Made by a program: the position numbers and the translations under genes
In this document: in pieces, positions 25,375 to 33,527 of the stretch
How positions within the stretch are numbered: the stretch's first letter is position 1
Layout of the letters: each line of letters begins with the position of its first letter
Origin: UBA8437 sp963582065
GTDB lineage: Bacteria; Planctomycetota; Planctomycetia; Planctomycetales; Planctomycetaceae
Direction of reading: 5' to 3'
Length of the DNA: 64,000 nucleotides
Assembly (NCBI GenBank): GCA_963582065.1
Contig: CAUZRQ010000004.1
Span: 1 to 64,000, forward strand
Notes under the pieces: model-generated
The model's database searches: none
Told to the model about the DNA's origin: nothing
What the model saw: only the letters and a program-made list of their open reading frames with translations

Positions 25375-26307
25375 TCAGTCGCCGGGAGTCGGTGGTTCGG
25401 TTTCGACATCGTGCCAGGTCATCGCCCTGTCCATCGGCTCGATTTTCAACATGACCGTGCCGTCCTGGAAGATCCGGACGGTTCCGTTGGATTCCGAAAC
25501 GGCGATCGCCACGGCGGGAGTGGTCTTGGTGATGGCGGCGGCTGCCCAGTGTCGGGCACCCAGTCCCTTGGAGAGTGTCAGCCCACTGGCGGCAGCCCTG
25601 AGAATCCGGCCGCCCGACTGGACAACACCGTCGGAGGAGACGATGAAGGCCCCGTCGAGTTGGGCGATCTCTTTCACGCTTTCACGAACCCGGCGGATGT
25701 GGATATCGCGTTCCCGGCGGGGATATCCCTTGAACGGGTCGTGGACGCCCTCTTCTGAGAGCGGCAGAACCTTGCGATGGCTGCCGACGACGAACATCGT
25801 TCCCACCGGTTTTCCCTCGCGGCCCTCGCGACCGATCTCCACGGCGAGGTCGACGACCGAGCGGAGTGTCTCGAGCGGGACCTGGGTCTCGAGCCGCTGC
25901 AGGTCGCGTGAGGTCAGCTTGGCGAGGTGGTCACCGAGGTTGATGATCGAGAGCGAATCGATGGTGTCGCGTTCATAACCGGAATAGAGCGCCACGATCG
26001 TGTCGCCGCTTTCGAGGTGCTCGTCGGCGATCGCTTCGAGCAGGGCCTGGCTGACCTGGACCTGGCGGGTGTCCGAGGACGGGTCCAGCGGCACCAGGTC
26101 GACGTCGTCAGCGATGGCCGCCCGCTGCACGTCGGAGTTGTTGCTGGCGACCAGCAACTGGGCCGGGTGCAGTTGCTTGCGGATCTCGGCGAATTTGTAG
26201 GGCGAATCGGCCAGCATCACGACTGCCGCCGCCTTGGTCTCTTTCGCCAGCCGCTTCGATGCGACCAAGAGCCCCGCGACGGTGGGTGAGAGCGATTTGC
26301 GTTGCAT
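25375..26307 (-). CDS. Diadenylate cyclase of DacZ-like architecture
   Basis: Protein of 310 residues that probably makes c-di-AMP from two ATP. The C-terminal half (about 150-290) is a DisA_N/DAC domain: D218-G-A-F-I-V-S-S-D-G, G-G-R-I-L, G-L-G-A-R252-H-W-A-A-A-A-I-T and V-S-E-S-N-G. The catalytic DGA is intact; the usual R-H-R is R-H-W. The N-terminal 1-130 is an alpha/beta domain resembling the pyruvate kinase C-terminal fold ('L-A-K-E-T-K-A-A-A-V-V-M', 'G-D-T-I-V-A-L'). That order, PK_C-like then DAC, is the one described for archaeal DacZ and differs from DisA (helical + HhH domains), CdaA (three membrane helices) and CdaS. No membrane segment is seen. It lies in a (-) run nadK - unknown - this gene - DUF11 - queF. 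Confidence 0.85.
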   Translation of the reverse strand: MQRKSLSPTVAGLLVASKRLAKETKAAAVVMLADSPYKFAEIRKQLHPAQLLVASNNSDVQRAAIADDVDLVPLDPSSDTRQVQVSQALLEAIADEHLESGDTIVALYSGYERDTIDSLSIINLGDHLAKLTSRDLQRLETQVPLETLRSVVDLAVEIGREGREGKPVGTMFVVGSHRKVLPLSEEGVHDPFKGYPRRERDIHIRRVRESVKEIAQLDGAFIVSSDGVVQSGGRILRAAASGLTLSKGLGARHWAAAAITKTTPAVAIAVSESNGTVRIFQDGTVMLKIEPMDRAMTWHDVETEPPTPGD

Positions 26308-26374
26308 GAAGTTGTCGAGTTCCGATCGTCGGCGGCTGTCGTCAACTCCAATACTAGGCGCAACCGCCGCCCGG

Positions 26375-27286
26375 TCAATCGCCTTCGGAGAGCACCAGCG
26401 AGTGCTTGGTTCGGGCTGTCATCAGCGTGTCGGCTCCGAAAGGGCCGACCAGTGTCCGGTCGATGTTGCTCGTCTTGGAGATCACCACTCCGCGGTCGAT
26501 GTCGAGGATCACCTCGCCGGTGTCGATGAGCTGAATGAGTTGAGCCAGCAGGCGAGGGTCGGTGATGGGCGTGAGGCGGATCGTCTTCCAGGTGATCGTC
26601 GCCCGGTTCTTCTCGACTTTCTGCAGCGAGTAGATCTTCTTGAGCGTGATCCGATGCCGCTTACCCACCCGGTCGGAAGTCATCGCCTCGTGCGTTTCTT
26701 CCCACGTGGCGCCGATGTGGACCGGTCGATCGGGCAACGGGACCAGGAACCCGTGCTTCTGCAGCGATTTGGCCAGCGACTGATTCGAAGCACCGGGGTG
26801 CGCCTTCAACCAGGTCTTGCTGATCGAGAGCACGGCGAGCAGTTTTCCCGAAGTGGCACAGCGGCTGCGGGCGATCGGTCGGCCGATGGTCGCCAGCAGT
26901 GTCCGGAAATCGACCGGGCAGGAATCGGGGCTGTCGGAGCTGTCGATGGTGATGGCCGGCTGATCGCCCTGCTGGGCGTAAATCTTGATGTGATCGATGA
27001 CCGTCTCGACCAGTCCCTGCCCGTCCTTGTCCACCGAAAGCACCCGGTAGTGCTTGCGGCTCTCGCGGTTGTTGAGGATCCGGACCGTCCTGTTGGCCTT
27101 CTGCAGGCGAATCGTGCTGTGAAAGTGGTCCTCGTAGTGGACCACCTGTTCGGCGGTGAACTTGAAGGCCAGGTGCCAGGTGGGCGCGTCGGCTGGCTGA
27201 GGAGCGTCGACAGCCGGCAGGCGGGCCGTCGAGAAGAACAGGATGACGGCCAGGCTACAGAATGTTCGTGCTTGGAGAGAGAGCAT
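26375..27286 (-). CDS. Secreted protein of unknown function
   Basis: About 303 residues. The ATG at 27286 has GGAG 10 bases upstream; a TTG three codons earlier is also possible. The signal peptide runs to about Ala-Val-Asp-Ala. The mature part is a mixed alpha/beta sequence with no motif I recognise: a 'W-x-L-A-F-K-F' start, repeated beta strands ('H-Y-R-V-L-S-V-D-K-D-G', 'I-T-W-K-T-I-R'), and two cysteines (near 128 and 146). The general pattern of a secreted protein with 'y-r' strands and a T-W-E segment reminds me of DUF6263 proteins, but this is weak. It sits 67 bases upstream of the diadenylate cyclase gene on the same strand. Confidence 0.65.
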   Translation of the reverse strand: MLSLQARTFCSLAVILFFSTARLPAVDAPQPADAPTWHLAFKFTAEQVVHYEDHFHSTIRLQKANRTVRILNNRESRKHYRVLSVDKDGQGLVETVIDHIKIYAQQGDQPAITIDSSDSPDSCPVDFRTLLATIGRPIARSRCATSGKLLAVLSISKTWLKAHPGASNQSLAKSLQKHGFLVPLPDRPVHIGATWEETHEAMTSDRVGKRHRITLKKIYSLQKVEKNRATITWKTIRLTPITDPRLLAQLIQLIDTGEVILDIDRGVVISKTSNIDRTLVGPFGADTLMTARTKHSLVLSEGD

Positions 27287-27367
27287 GACGTGCAAGCTCC
27301 GCGCGGACGAGGGCCGCGGGAGGCTAGCAGATCGTCGAGCGTGGTGGGAGAGGAAATGGGTGGAGAA

Positions 27368-28240
27368 TCACCGTCCGCGTCCCCGAACCTGTCCGCTCCA
27401 GCCCAGCTTGTTTCTCAGGGCCGAGTAGTAGCTGTGGCCCGGGATCCTGACCAACTGGAAGGCCAGCTCGGACCGCACCACGTGAATCGCGTCTCCGGCG
27501 GCGAACGGGCGGCGGACCTGGCCGTCGACGACCAGTGTCACCCCCTCGGGCGCAGCGTCCATCGTGAGCGTGTATCGCCGATCGGCCCGGTCGACCAACG
27601 GCCGGTTGCTGAGCGTGTGAGGGTTCAGCGGGGTGACGACGAACGCCTGCAGGTCCTGTCGCAGAATCGGTCCGCCGGCCGAAAGACTGTGGGCGGTCGA
27701 TCCGACCGGCGAACTGATGATCACGCCGTCGCCGCTGAAGGTGGTTACCTCCTCGCCGTCGATCTGCAGTTGCACGTCGAGCATCGTCAGGCTGGCGCCG
27801 GCAGACAGTGCCACCTCGTTGAGTCCGGTGATCGTCTCGGTGCGGCCATCCGACGATTCGTGATGGCACTCGAACATCAGGTGCTCGATGACCCGGTACT
27901 GCCTGTCCCGAATCGCCGCCAGGTTGTCGCGAAACTCATCCAGCGAGAGCTCGGCCAGGAAGCCGAGCCGTCCGAGGTTCACGCCGAGGATCGGCCGCTG
28001 GGTGGTGGCCAGTTGTCGGCAGGCACGCAGAATCGCTCCGTCTCCACCCAGCACCACCACCAGGTCGGCTTCCGGCGGGTTCTCACTCAGGTCCTCGGTC
28101 ACCGCTGCGGAGACCACCTCGACCCCCTCCTCTTCGTCAAGAAACTCCGAGAGTTCCGCCCAGGCGTCCTGGACGCGAGGGCCCTGGTCCCGGGCGAAGA
28201 CGATCAGTTTCAGGACGTTGTCTGCCATGAGAAGTCGCAT
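27368..28240 (-). CDS. nadK: NAD kinase
   Basis: Cytoplasmic enzyme of about 290 residues that phosphorylates NAD to NADP. Seen: the G-G-D-G motif in 'V-V-L-G-G-D-G-A-I-L', the N-L-G-R-L-G-F-L segment, and 'G-D-G-V-I-I-S-S-P-V-G-S-T-A-H-S-L-S-A-G-G-P-I', all diagnostic. The start at 28240 (M-R-L-L-M-A-D) was chosen, with the in-frame ATG at 28228 as an alternative; neither has a strong ribosome site. Full length for the family. Divergent from the next gene across 82 bases. Confidence 0.93.
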   Translation of the reverse strand: MRLLMADNVLKLIVFARDQGPRVQDAWAELSEFLDEEEGVEVVSAAVTEDLSENPPEADLVVVLGGDGAILRACRQLATTQRPILGVNLGRLGFLAELSLDEFRDNLAAIRDRQYRVIEHLMFECHHESSDGRTETITGLNEVALSAGASLTMLDVQLQIDGEEVTTFSGDGVIISSPVGSTAHSLSAGGPILRQDLQAFVVTPLNPHTLSNRPLVDRADRRYTLTMDAAPEGVTLVVDGQVRRPFAAGDAIHVVRSELAFQLVRIPGHSYYSALRNKLGWSGQVRGRGR

Positions 28241-28312
28241 TGTGGCGGCGTTGGGAAACTGAGGACAAATTGTCCACAATGCTCCCGGTGACGGCAACGG
28301 CATGCTGCCAAC

Positions 28313-28317
28313 AGGAG
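28313..28317 (+). promoter_or_regulatory. Ribosome binding site deciding a GTG start
   Basis: AGGAG with 5 bases to GTG at 28323. The alternative ATG upstream (28302) has no such site and would add seven residues not expected before the N-Y-F-A-H start. Confidence 0.65.
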
Positions 28318-28322
28318 CCGCG

Positions 28323-29039
28323 GTGAACTACTTCGCACATGGACTGCGTTTTGTTGACAGGCCGTTGTTCCTGGCCGGAACTGCGGTGCCCGACTGGCTG
28401 AGCGTCGTCGATCGGCGGATGCGGATGCGGCAGCGGCTGGTGGCTCCGTTTGCAGACGGCAGCGGATCGGTAGCGGCCGAGGTGGCTGAGGGAGTGCTGC
28501 AGCATCTCAACGACGACCAGTACTTCCACCGCTGCCGTGCGTTCGTGGAGATCTCGGGGACCCTGGCTGTCGAGTTTCGGGACCGACTGCCCGAGACGGG
28601 TGATTACCGACCGGGAGTGCTCGGACACATCACCAGTGAGCTGGTGCTCGACGGAGTCCTGATCGATCGTGATCCGTCGCGGCTCGAGCAGTACTACGAC
28701 GCGCTGGGCCGGGCTGATGCCTCAGCCGTGCAGGAGGTCGTCAACGGCATGGCACGGGGCGGCCCGACCTCGATGCTGGTCGAGATGATCACGCAGTTTC
28801 GGCAGCGACGGTTCCTGCGTGACTACGTCGATCCCGAGCGATTGCTTTATCGCTTGAATCAGGTCATGCGGCGAATCAAACTGGCAACGCTCCCCGACGA
28901 GGTGCTGCCGGTGATCGAACGGGGACGCGAACTGGTCGAGCCGCGAGTCAGCGAGTTGCTGGGCTGGACTCCTCCCGAACCGGACAAGTTCTCCGGGCGG
29001 GCGGTTGAATCACCCGAGGAAAGGACCGAGCCATCATGA
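28323..29039 (+). CDS. Small AcpH-like conserved protein
   Basis: About 238 residues. The N terminus (M)-N-Y-F-A-H-G with a following 'F-L-A-G-T-A-V-P-D-W' and a metal-ligand-like series of His/Asp residues ('H-L-N-D-D-Q-Y-F-H', 'G-H-I-T-S-E-L-V-L-D') resembles the all-helical ACP phosphodiesterase/HD-like hydrolases (E. coli AcpH begins M-N-F-L-A-H). The match is by pattern only and the substrate is unknown. GTG start set by AGGAG. The stop overlaps the start of the next gene by ATGA, so the two are co-translated; a link to that sugar epimerase-like enzyme is possible but unproven. Confidence 0.65.
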   Translation: MNYFAHGLRFVDRPLFLAGTAVPDWLSVVDRRMRMRQRLVAPFADGSGSVAAEVAEGVLQHLNDDQYFHRCRAFVEISGTLAVEFRDRLPETGDYRPGVLGHITSELVLDGVLIDRDPSRLEQYYDALGRADASAVQEVVNGMARGGPTSMLVEMITQFRQRRFLRDYVDPERLLYRLNQVMRRIKLATLPDEVLPVIERGRELVEPRVSELLGWTPPEPDKFSGRAVESPEERTEPS

Positions 29040-29878
29040 AGTACGGCATGAACCTGTTGTTGTGGGCCACCGCTGTCGACGAATCTCACGACGGGATTCT
29101 CGAACAGATCAAGGAGATCGGGTACGACGGAGTCGAGGTGCCGATTTTCGAACAGGACGCTGCGGCCTTCGAGCGACTGGGCGGGAAGTTGGACGAACTG
29201 GGTCTCGAACGGACCGCGGTCACGGTTTCGACTGACGACGCGAACCCGATTTCGCCGGAGGCAGAGATCCGGGCCGAGGCGGTTATCCGGCTCAAGGGGG
29301 CTGTCGACATGTGCGATCTCGTCGGTGCCCCGATGCTGTGCGGCCCATTCCACTCGGCACTGGGTTCGTTTTCCGGATCGCTTCCGACCGCCGAGGAGTG
29401 GGCCAACGGCAAGTCGACACTCTGCGAGGTGGCCGATTACGCCGGAGAGAAGGGTGTGACGCTGGTGCTGGAGTACCTGAACCGGTTCGAACTGTACTTC
29501 CTCAATTGCGCCGCTGACTGCTCGCGGTTCGTCCGCGAGATCGACCACCCGAACCTGAGGATGATGTACGACACTTTCCACGCGAACATCGAGGAGAAGG
29601 ACATCACCGAGGCGGTCAAGTCGTGCATCGACGTGTGCGCTCATGTGCACATCTCCGAGAACGACCGCTCGACGCCGGGTTCCGGTGGAGTCGACTGGGA
29701 CACTTCCTTCGCAGCCTTGAAGGAGGTCGGCTACGACGGATGGATGGTGGTCGAGGCGTTCGGGTTGTCGCTACCCGACCTGGCCGCGGCGACGAAGATC
29801 TGGCGTCGGATGTACGAATCGGAGCAGCAGCTGGCCACCGACGCGCTGGCGTTCATGAAGAGCCGCTGGGAGGGCTAG
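29036..29878 (+). CDS. Sugar 3-epimerase (D-tagatose/D-psicose 3-epimerase-like)
   Basis: TIM-barrel protein of 280 residues of the xylose-isomerase-like sugar epimerase superfamily. Seen: 'L-E-Y-L-N-R-F-E' with the first catalytic Glu, 'D-T-F-H-A-N-I-E-E' metal/substrate segment, 'H-I-S-E-N-D-R' and 'P-G-S-G-G-V-D-W', then 'V-E-A-F' with the second Glu. This matches the D-tagatose 3-epimerase/D-psicose 3-epimerase branch, which epimerises ketohexoses at C3 with a divalent metal. No signal peptide. ATGA overlap with the upstream AcpH-like gene; the 3' end overlaps the convergent M50 gene by 26 bases. Exact ketose not resolvable here. Confidence 0.85.
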   Translation: MKYGMNLLLWATAVDESHDGILEQIKEIGYDGVEVPIFEQDAAAFERLGGKLDELGLERTAVTVSTDDANPISPEAEIRAEAVIRLKGAVDMCDLVGAPMLCGPFHSALGSFSGSLPTAEEWANGKSTLCEVADYAGEKGVTLVLEYLNRFELYFLNCAADCSRFVREIDHPNLRMMYDTFHANIEEKDITEAVKSCIDVCAHVHISENDRSTPGSGGVDWDTSFAALKEVGYDGWMVVEAFGLSLPDLAAATKIWRRMYESEQQLATDALAFMKSRWEG

Positions 29879-30956
29879 TCGACGGCTGGTCGGGGACCGT
29901 GGCCGGGGCCGACCGGTCGGTGGTCGGCTCGATGATGTCGATGGGGTTGAGCGTCAGCCCGAAGGCCAGGAAGGTGAGGGTCAGCCAGCCGAGCATGTGG
30001 CGGCCTGTGCCCAACGGCATTGTGTCGTCGGAGGTGGGCGGGTGTTTCGGCCCCATCATGATCAGCAGCAGCAGCAGCACGATGAAAGACGGGTCGCGGG
30101 AATAGACCATGTAACCGGCCGCGGCGATGAGCAGGCCGATGGCGACGACGTGGGCGGATTTGCCGATCAGCGAGTAGAGGATGTGTCCGCCGTCGAGTTG
30201 TCCGATGGGCAACAGGTTCAGCGCGGTGATGAAGATCCCCACCCAGCCGGCAAAGACCAGCGGGTTGAGCATCACCGTCTGGTTCTCGCCCAGCGGGCCG
30301 TGGACCCACTCCATCATCCACTTCAACAGCAGCGGGTCACCGTAGACCAGGATCGGGTAGGCGAGGTTTTCCGGCAGGTCGATGACTTCGACCGACTGCA
30401 GTCCCCACAACGTGACCGGGATCGTGACCACCAGTCCGGCCAGCGGTCCGGTGATGGCGATGTCGAACAGTGCGCGGCGGTTGGCCGAACCCGCCGATTG
30501 GATGATGACGGCTCCCATGGTGCCAAACGGTGAGATCGGCATCGGGATGAAGAACGGCAGCGTGGCGGGTACGCCGTAGCGAAGGGCCTGGAGGTAGTGG
30601 CCCATTTCGTGGGCAATCAGGATGCCCATCACCGCGGCGGTGAACTGCAGGCCGGATTCGAGCATTGCCCAGGTGATCTCCGAGGCAGTCATCTGTGCGT
30701 TGAGGTCGGCGAGGTGGCTGCCCGCGTAGGTGGTGCTGAGGCAGGTGGCCACGAACAGGAACACCGCCAGCCTCGGCCGTGTGTTGAGACGCCGGGCGGA
30801 AACCGGGTGCCGCGGCACCTGCTCGACCGCGGAGATCTCGTGCCAGGACACGAAATGGTCCTCGCTCTCGGCCCCCGCGGGTGGTCCGGAGACCATTTCA
30901 CCGCCGGGAACCGGCGGGTCGCGGTCGGTGGAGTGGTCGGGGGGGCGGTCGTTCAC
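29853..30956 (-). CDS. Site-2 protease family (M50) membrane metalloprotease
   Basis: Integral membrane protein of 367 residues. About 60 polar residues precede the first membrane segment (about 62-80). The zinc motif H116-E-M-G-H lies in a membrane helix, and the third ligand in 'L-P-I-G-Q-L-D-G-G-H' near residue 265; the 'P-F-F-I-P-M-P-I-S-P-F-G-T-M-G' loop is typical of EGY1/S2P-like proteins. Such proteases cut membrane-embedded substrates, often anti-sigma factors. No PDZ domain is visible. Its 3' end overlaps the epimerase gene by 26 bases; it is divergent from the enolase-superfamily gene at 31130. Confidence 0.88.
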   Translation of the reverse strand: MNDRPPDHSTDRDPPVPGGEMVSGPPAGAESEDHFVSWHEISAVEQVPRHPVSARRLNTRPRLAVFLFVATCLSTTYAGSHLADLNAQMTASEITWAMLESGLQFTAAVMGILIAHEMGHYLQALRYGVPATLPFFIPMPISPFGTMGAVIIQSAGSANRRALFDIAITGPLAGLVVTIPVTLWGLQSVEVIDLPENLAYPILVYGDPLLLKWMMEWVHGPLGENQTVMLNPLVFAGWVGIFITALNLLPIGQLDGGHILYSLIGKSAHVVAIGLLIAAAGYMVYSRDPSFIVLLLLLIMMGPKHPPTSDDTMPLGTGRHMLGWLTLTFLAFGLTLNPIDIIEPTTDRSAPATVPDQPSTSPPSGSS

Positions 30957-31087
30957 ACCGTGGACCTGTGCGGGGCGTGCAGGGCGTGACGATTGTAGAC
31001 GAATGACCGGCCGTCTGCCGAGAGCCTTTGGTGGCTGGCGTCGGCGGGGCGTGGTAGAACAACGCGAGCCCGTCGGTTGCCCGGGGA

Positions 31088-31098
31088 GACCAATTTGG
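31088..31098 (+). promoter_or_regulatory. GACCAATTTGG motif before an enolase-superfamily gene
   Basis: The 11-base string equals 25341-25351, the right arm (plus one base) of the inverted repeat 5.7 kb away. It lies 31 bases upstream of the ATG at 31130. CCAATTTGG is one base short of a perfect palindrome, the form of a dimer operator, but two places are too few to call it. Confidence 0.3.
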
Positions 31099-31129
31099 AC
31101 CGACGGCTTCGCCAGGGGAGAGAATCGCG

Positions 31130-32212
31130 ATGCGGGTGACCAACGTGGAGGTGACGGTGGTCGAGGTGCCGCAGATCGCTCCGATTGCTCCTTACCGGTC
31201 CCACGTTCGCACCAGTTCGACGACGATGAGTGCGATCGTCAAGGTTGAGACCGACGAAGGGCTTGAAGGATGGGGTGAGCACAACGTCAATTTCCTTCCC
31301 GAGATCAGCGGGTCGAGCATGCAGGCCGACGCCCGGGCGTGGATGGTGGGTCGGGATCCCCTGAACCTGCAGGCCTTCCATCGCGATTGTCGGCTCGAGA
31401 TGCGACTGAAGTCGGGCATCGAGTTGGCCATGTGGGACCTGAAGGGCAAGGCGTTGGGAGTCCCGGTGGTCGAGTTGCTGGGGGGAAAGATTCGTGCGGA
31501 AGTCGAAGTGGCCGCGTGCATGGGGATTCAGACCTACGAGCGGGCTGGTGAGATCGCATCGTTTTACGTCGAGCAGGGCTTCGAGAGCCTGAAGACGAAG
31601 GCCGGCAGCGACATGCAGGAGGACCTGGAAATGGTCCGCGGCGTCCGCGACGCGGTCGGCGACCGGTTGAAACTGCGGATCGATCCCAACAGGGCATATT
31701 CGCTGGAAGAGGCGATCGAACTGGGCAAGCAGCTTGAGCAGTACGAACTGGAATATCTCGAACAGCCGATCCCAGCCGAGCCGCTGGCCAACGCGGCTCG
31801 GCTGCGAAGTGAAACCCGGACGCCGATCGCATTGAACGAGAGCGTGGTCGACCCGGCAAGCGTGTGGGAGATTCTCGAGGCCGGCGCCGCCGAGTACATC
31901 CTGCCCGACACGCACATCGCTGGCGGGATCTGGCCATGCGTCCAGATCGGTCACCTGGGCCACGCCGCCGGGGTGCCCTGCATCATGCACTGCGGCCACG
32001 ACCTGGGACCCAAGACCGCCGCGATGATCCACGTCGCCGGCGCGTGCCCGGCCTATTCGCTGGGCAACGATTCGACCTACTTCGGCCTCGAGGACGACGT
32101 GACGATTGAGCCGTTCGTGATCAAAGGGGGCAGGATCGCCGTGCCCGAAGGGGCGGGCCTGGGGTGCGACATCGATCCGCAGAAACTGGAACGGTACAGG
32201 GTCGAGTGTTGA
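31130..32212 (+). CDS. Enolase-superfamily (mandelate racemase/MLE) enzyme
   Basis: Protein of 360 residues. AGGGGAG precedes the ATG. Layout: capping domain (about 1-120), then barrel. Barrel features: K-T-K after strand 2 ('S-L-K-T-K-A-G'), metal ligand Asp in 'R-I-D-P-N-R-A-Y', Glu in 'Y-L-E-Q-P-I', third ligand region around 'A-L-N-E-S-V', and 'L-P-D-T-H-I-A-G-G'. The superfamily abstracts a proton alpha to a carboxylate (racemases, sugar-acid dehydratases, cycloisomerases). The K-x-K motif suggests an MLE/dipeptide-epimerase-like or mandelate-racemase-like subgroup; the substrate cannot be fixed. It is followed after 37 bases by a serine hydrolase on the same strand. Confidence 0.87.
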   Translation: MRVTNVEVTVVEVPQIAPIAPYRSHVRTSSTTMSAIVKVETDEGLEGWGEHNVNFLPEISGSSMQADARAWMVGRDPLNLQAFHRDCRLEMRLKSGIELAMWDLKGKALGVPVVELLGGKIRAEVEVAACMGIQTYERAGEIASFYVEQGFESLKTKAGSDMQEDLEMVRGVRDAVGDRLKLRIDPNRAYSLEEAIELGKQLEQYELEYLEQPIPAEPLANAARLRSETRTPIALNESVVDPASVWEILEAGAAEYILPDTHIAGGIWPCVQIGHLGHAAGVPCIMHCGHDLGPKTAAMIHVAGACPAYSLGNDSTYFGLEDDVTIEPFVIKGGRIAVPEGAGLGCDIDPQKLERYRVEC

Positions 32213-32249
32213 GCGATCATCGGCCGGCGACGGGTGAGGAGAGACTGCG

Positions 32250-33527
32250 ATGCACCTGAGAACCGTGTTTCTGGGCAACATGCTGTTGCTGGCCGCCCCG
32301 GCCCTGGCCACGGACGGGCAGCCCGAGTCGGTGTCGGTGACCGGCCGAGACGACAAGCGACTGGCACCCCTGGATCGACTGATGACCGATTTCGTGACCC
32401 GGCACAAGTTGCCGGGAGCATCCCTGGCCGTCGTGCGACATGGCAGGCTGGTCTACGCTCGCGGTTTTGGCCTCGCCGACTGCGAGAGCGGTGAGGTGAT
32501 GAAGCCCACCAGCCTGTTTCGCATCGCCAGCCTCTCAAAGCCGGTGACATCGGTTGCTGTCCTGAAACTGGTCGAAGCGGGCCGGTTGAAACTGGATGAC
32601 TCGGTTGCCGAGATCCTGAAGCTGAAACCGGAGGTCGATGCGAAGCGGAATCGCCGGGTGACGGTCCGGCAGTGCCTGCAGCACACGGGGGGATGGGATC
32701 GCGGTGATTCGTTTGATCCGATGTTCCAGTCGATCCGAATCGCACGGGTGCTGGGAACCAAGGCCCCCGCGGGGCCCGCCGAGGTGATTCGATTCATGCA
32801 GAAGTGGCCGTTGGACTTCGATCCCGGTACGAGATACTCGTACTCGAATTACGGCTACTGCCTGCTGGGACGTGTGATCGAGAAGGTCTCGGGCCAGTCG
32901 TACGAGCAGTACGTCCGGAAGCAGGTGCTGAAGCCGATGGGGGTGACGCGGATGAGGGTCGGCAGGACGCGTGCCGATGGCCGGGCCAGGGGCGAGGTGC
33001 GGTATCACGTCGACGGGGCGAAGGTGGGATTGAGTGTCTTCGACGAGGACCTGGGGCAGAAGGTGTCACGGGCCTACGGGGCGTGGAACCTGGAGGCCAT
33101 GGATTCACACGGCGGCTGGATCGCCTCGGCCGTGGACATGGTGCGGTTCGCTTCGGCATTGGAGTCGCCCGACCACAAGCCGTTCCTGAAGGCGGGGTTG
33201 CTCGAAGAGATGTTTGCCCCGCCTGCGGGACCGGTCTCGCGCAAGTCTGACGGATCGGTCGAGGACGTGTACTACGGGCTGGGCTTTTCGGTGCGTCGAC
33301 TGGCAGACGGGGGAATGAACCAGTGGCACAGCGGTTCGCTGGACGGCACCTCGACCCTGCTGGTCCGCCGTCACGACGGAATGGTCTGGGCCGTGCTGTT
33401 CAACAGCCGCAGGTCGTGCGGGGGCAAGAACCCCGCCTCGGCAATCGACCCGCTGGTCCACGGTGCGGTGGATGCGGTGACGGAGTGGCCCGAGGGGGAC
33501 GCGTTCGACGAGTTGTTGGTCAAATGA
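32250..33527 (+). CDS. Secreted serine hydrolase of the beta-lactamase/class C fold
   Basis: Exported protein of 425 residues with a signal peptide ending A-L-A-T. Active-site motifs of the penicillin-binding/class C beta-lactamase/EstB family are present: S94-L-S-K97 (nucleophile and base), Y-S-N in 'Y-S-Y-S-N-Y-G', and H-S-G in 'Q-W-H-S-G-S-L-D-G'. 'Q-C-L-Q-H-T-G-G' is also typical. These enzymes are esterases, D-aminopeptidases or PBPs; resistance is not implied. It follows the enolase-superfamily gene by 37 bases. The stop overlaps the convergent ThDP enzyme gene by 8 bases. Confidence 0.9.
   Translation: MHLRTVFLGNMLLLAAPALATDGQPESVSVTGRDDKRLAPLDRLMTDFVTRHKLPGASLAVVRHGRLVYARGFGLADCESGEVMKPTSLFRIASLSKPVTSVAVLKLVEAGRLKLDDSVAEILKLKPEVDAKRNRRVTVRQCLQHTGGWDRGDSFDPMFQSIRIARVLGTKAPAGPAEVIRFMQKWPLDFDPGTRYSYSNYGYCLLGRVIEKVSGQSYEQYVRKQVLKPMGVTRMRVGRTRADGRARGEVRYHVDGAKVGLSVFDEDLGQKVSRAYGAWNLEAMDSHGGWIASAVDMVRFASALESPDHKPFLKAGLLEEMFAPPAGPVSRKSDGSVEDVYYGLGFSVRRLADGGMNQWHSGSLDGTSTLLVRRHDGMVWAVLFNSRRSCGGKNPASAIDPLVHGAVDAVTEWPEGDAFDELLVK

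Noticed and set aside
26234..28291. A 685-codon plus-strand frame across three minus-strand genes
   Set aside because: It runs antisense through the cyclase, the unknown secreted protein and nadK; those have clear motifs, this one has none.
32250..33527. Antibiotic resistance beta-lactamase
   Set aside because: The S-x-x-K, Y-S-N and H-x-G set is shared by esterases and peptidases; nothing points to drug hydrolysis.
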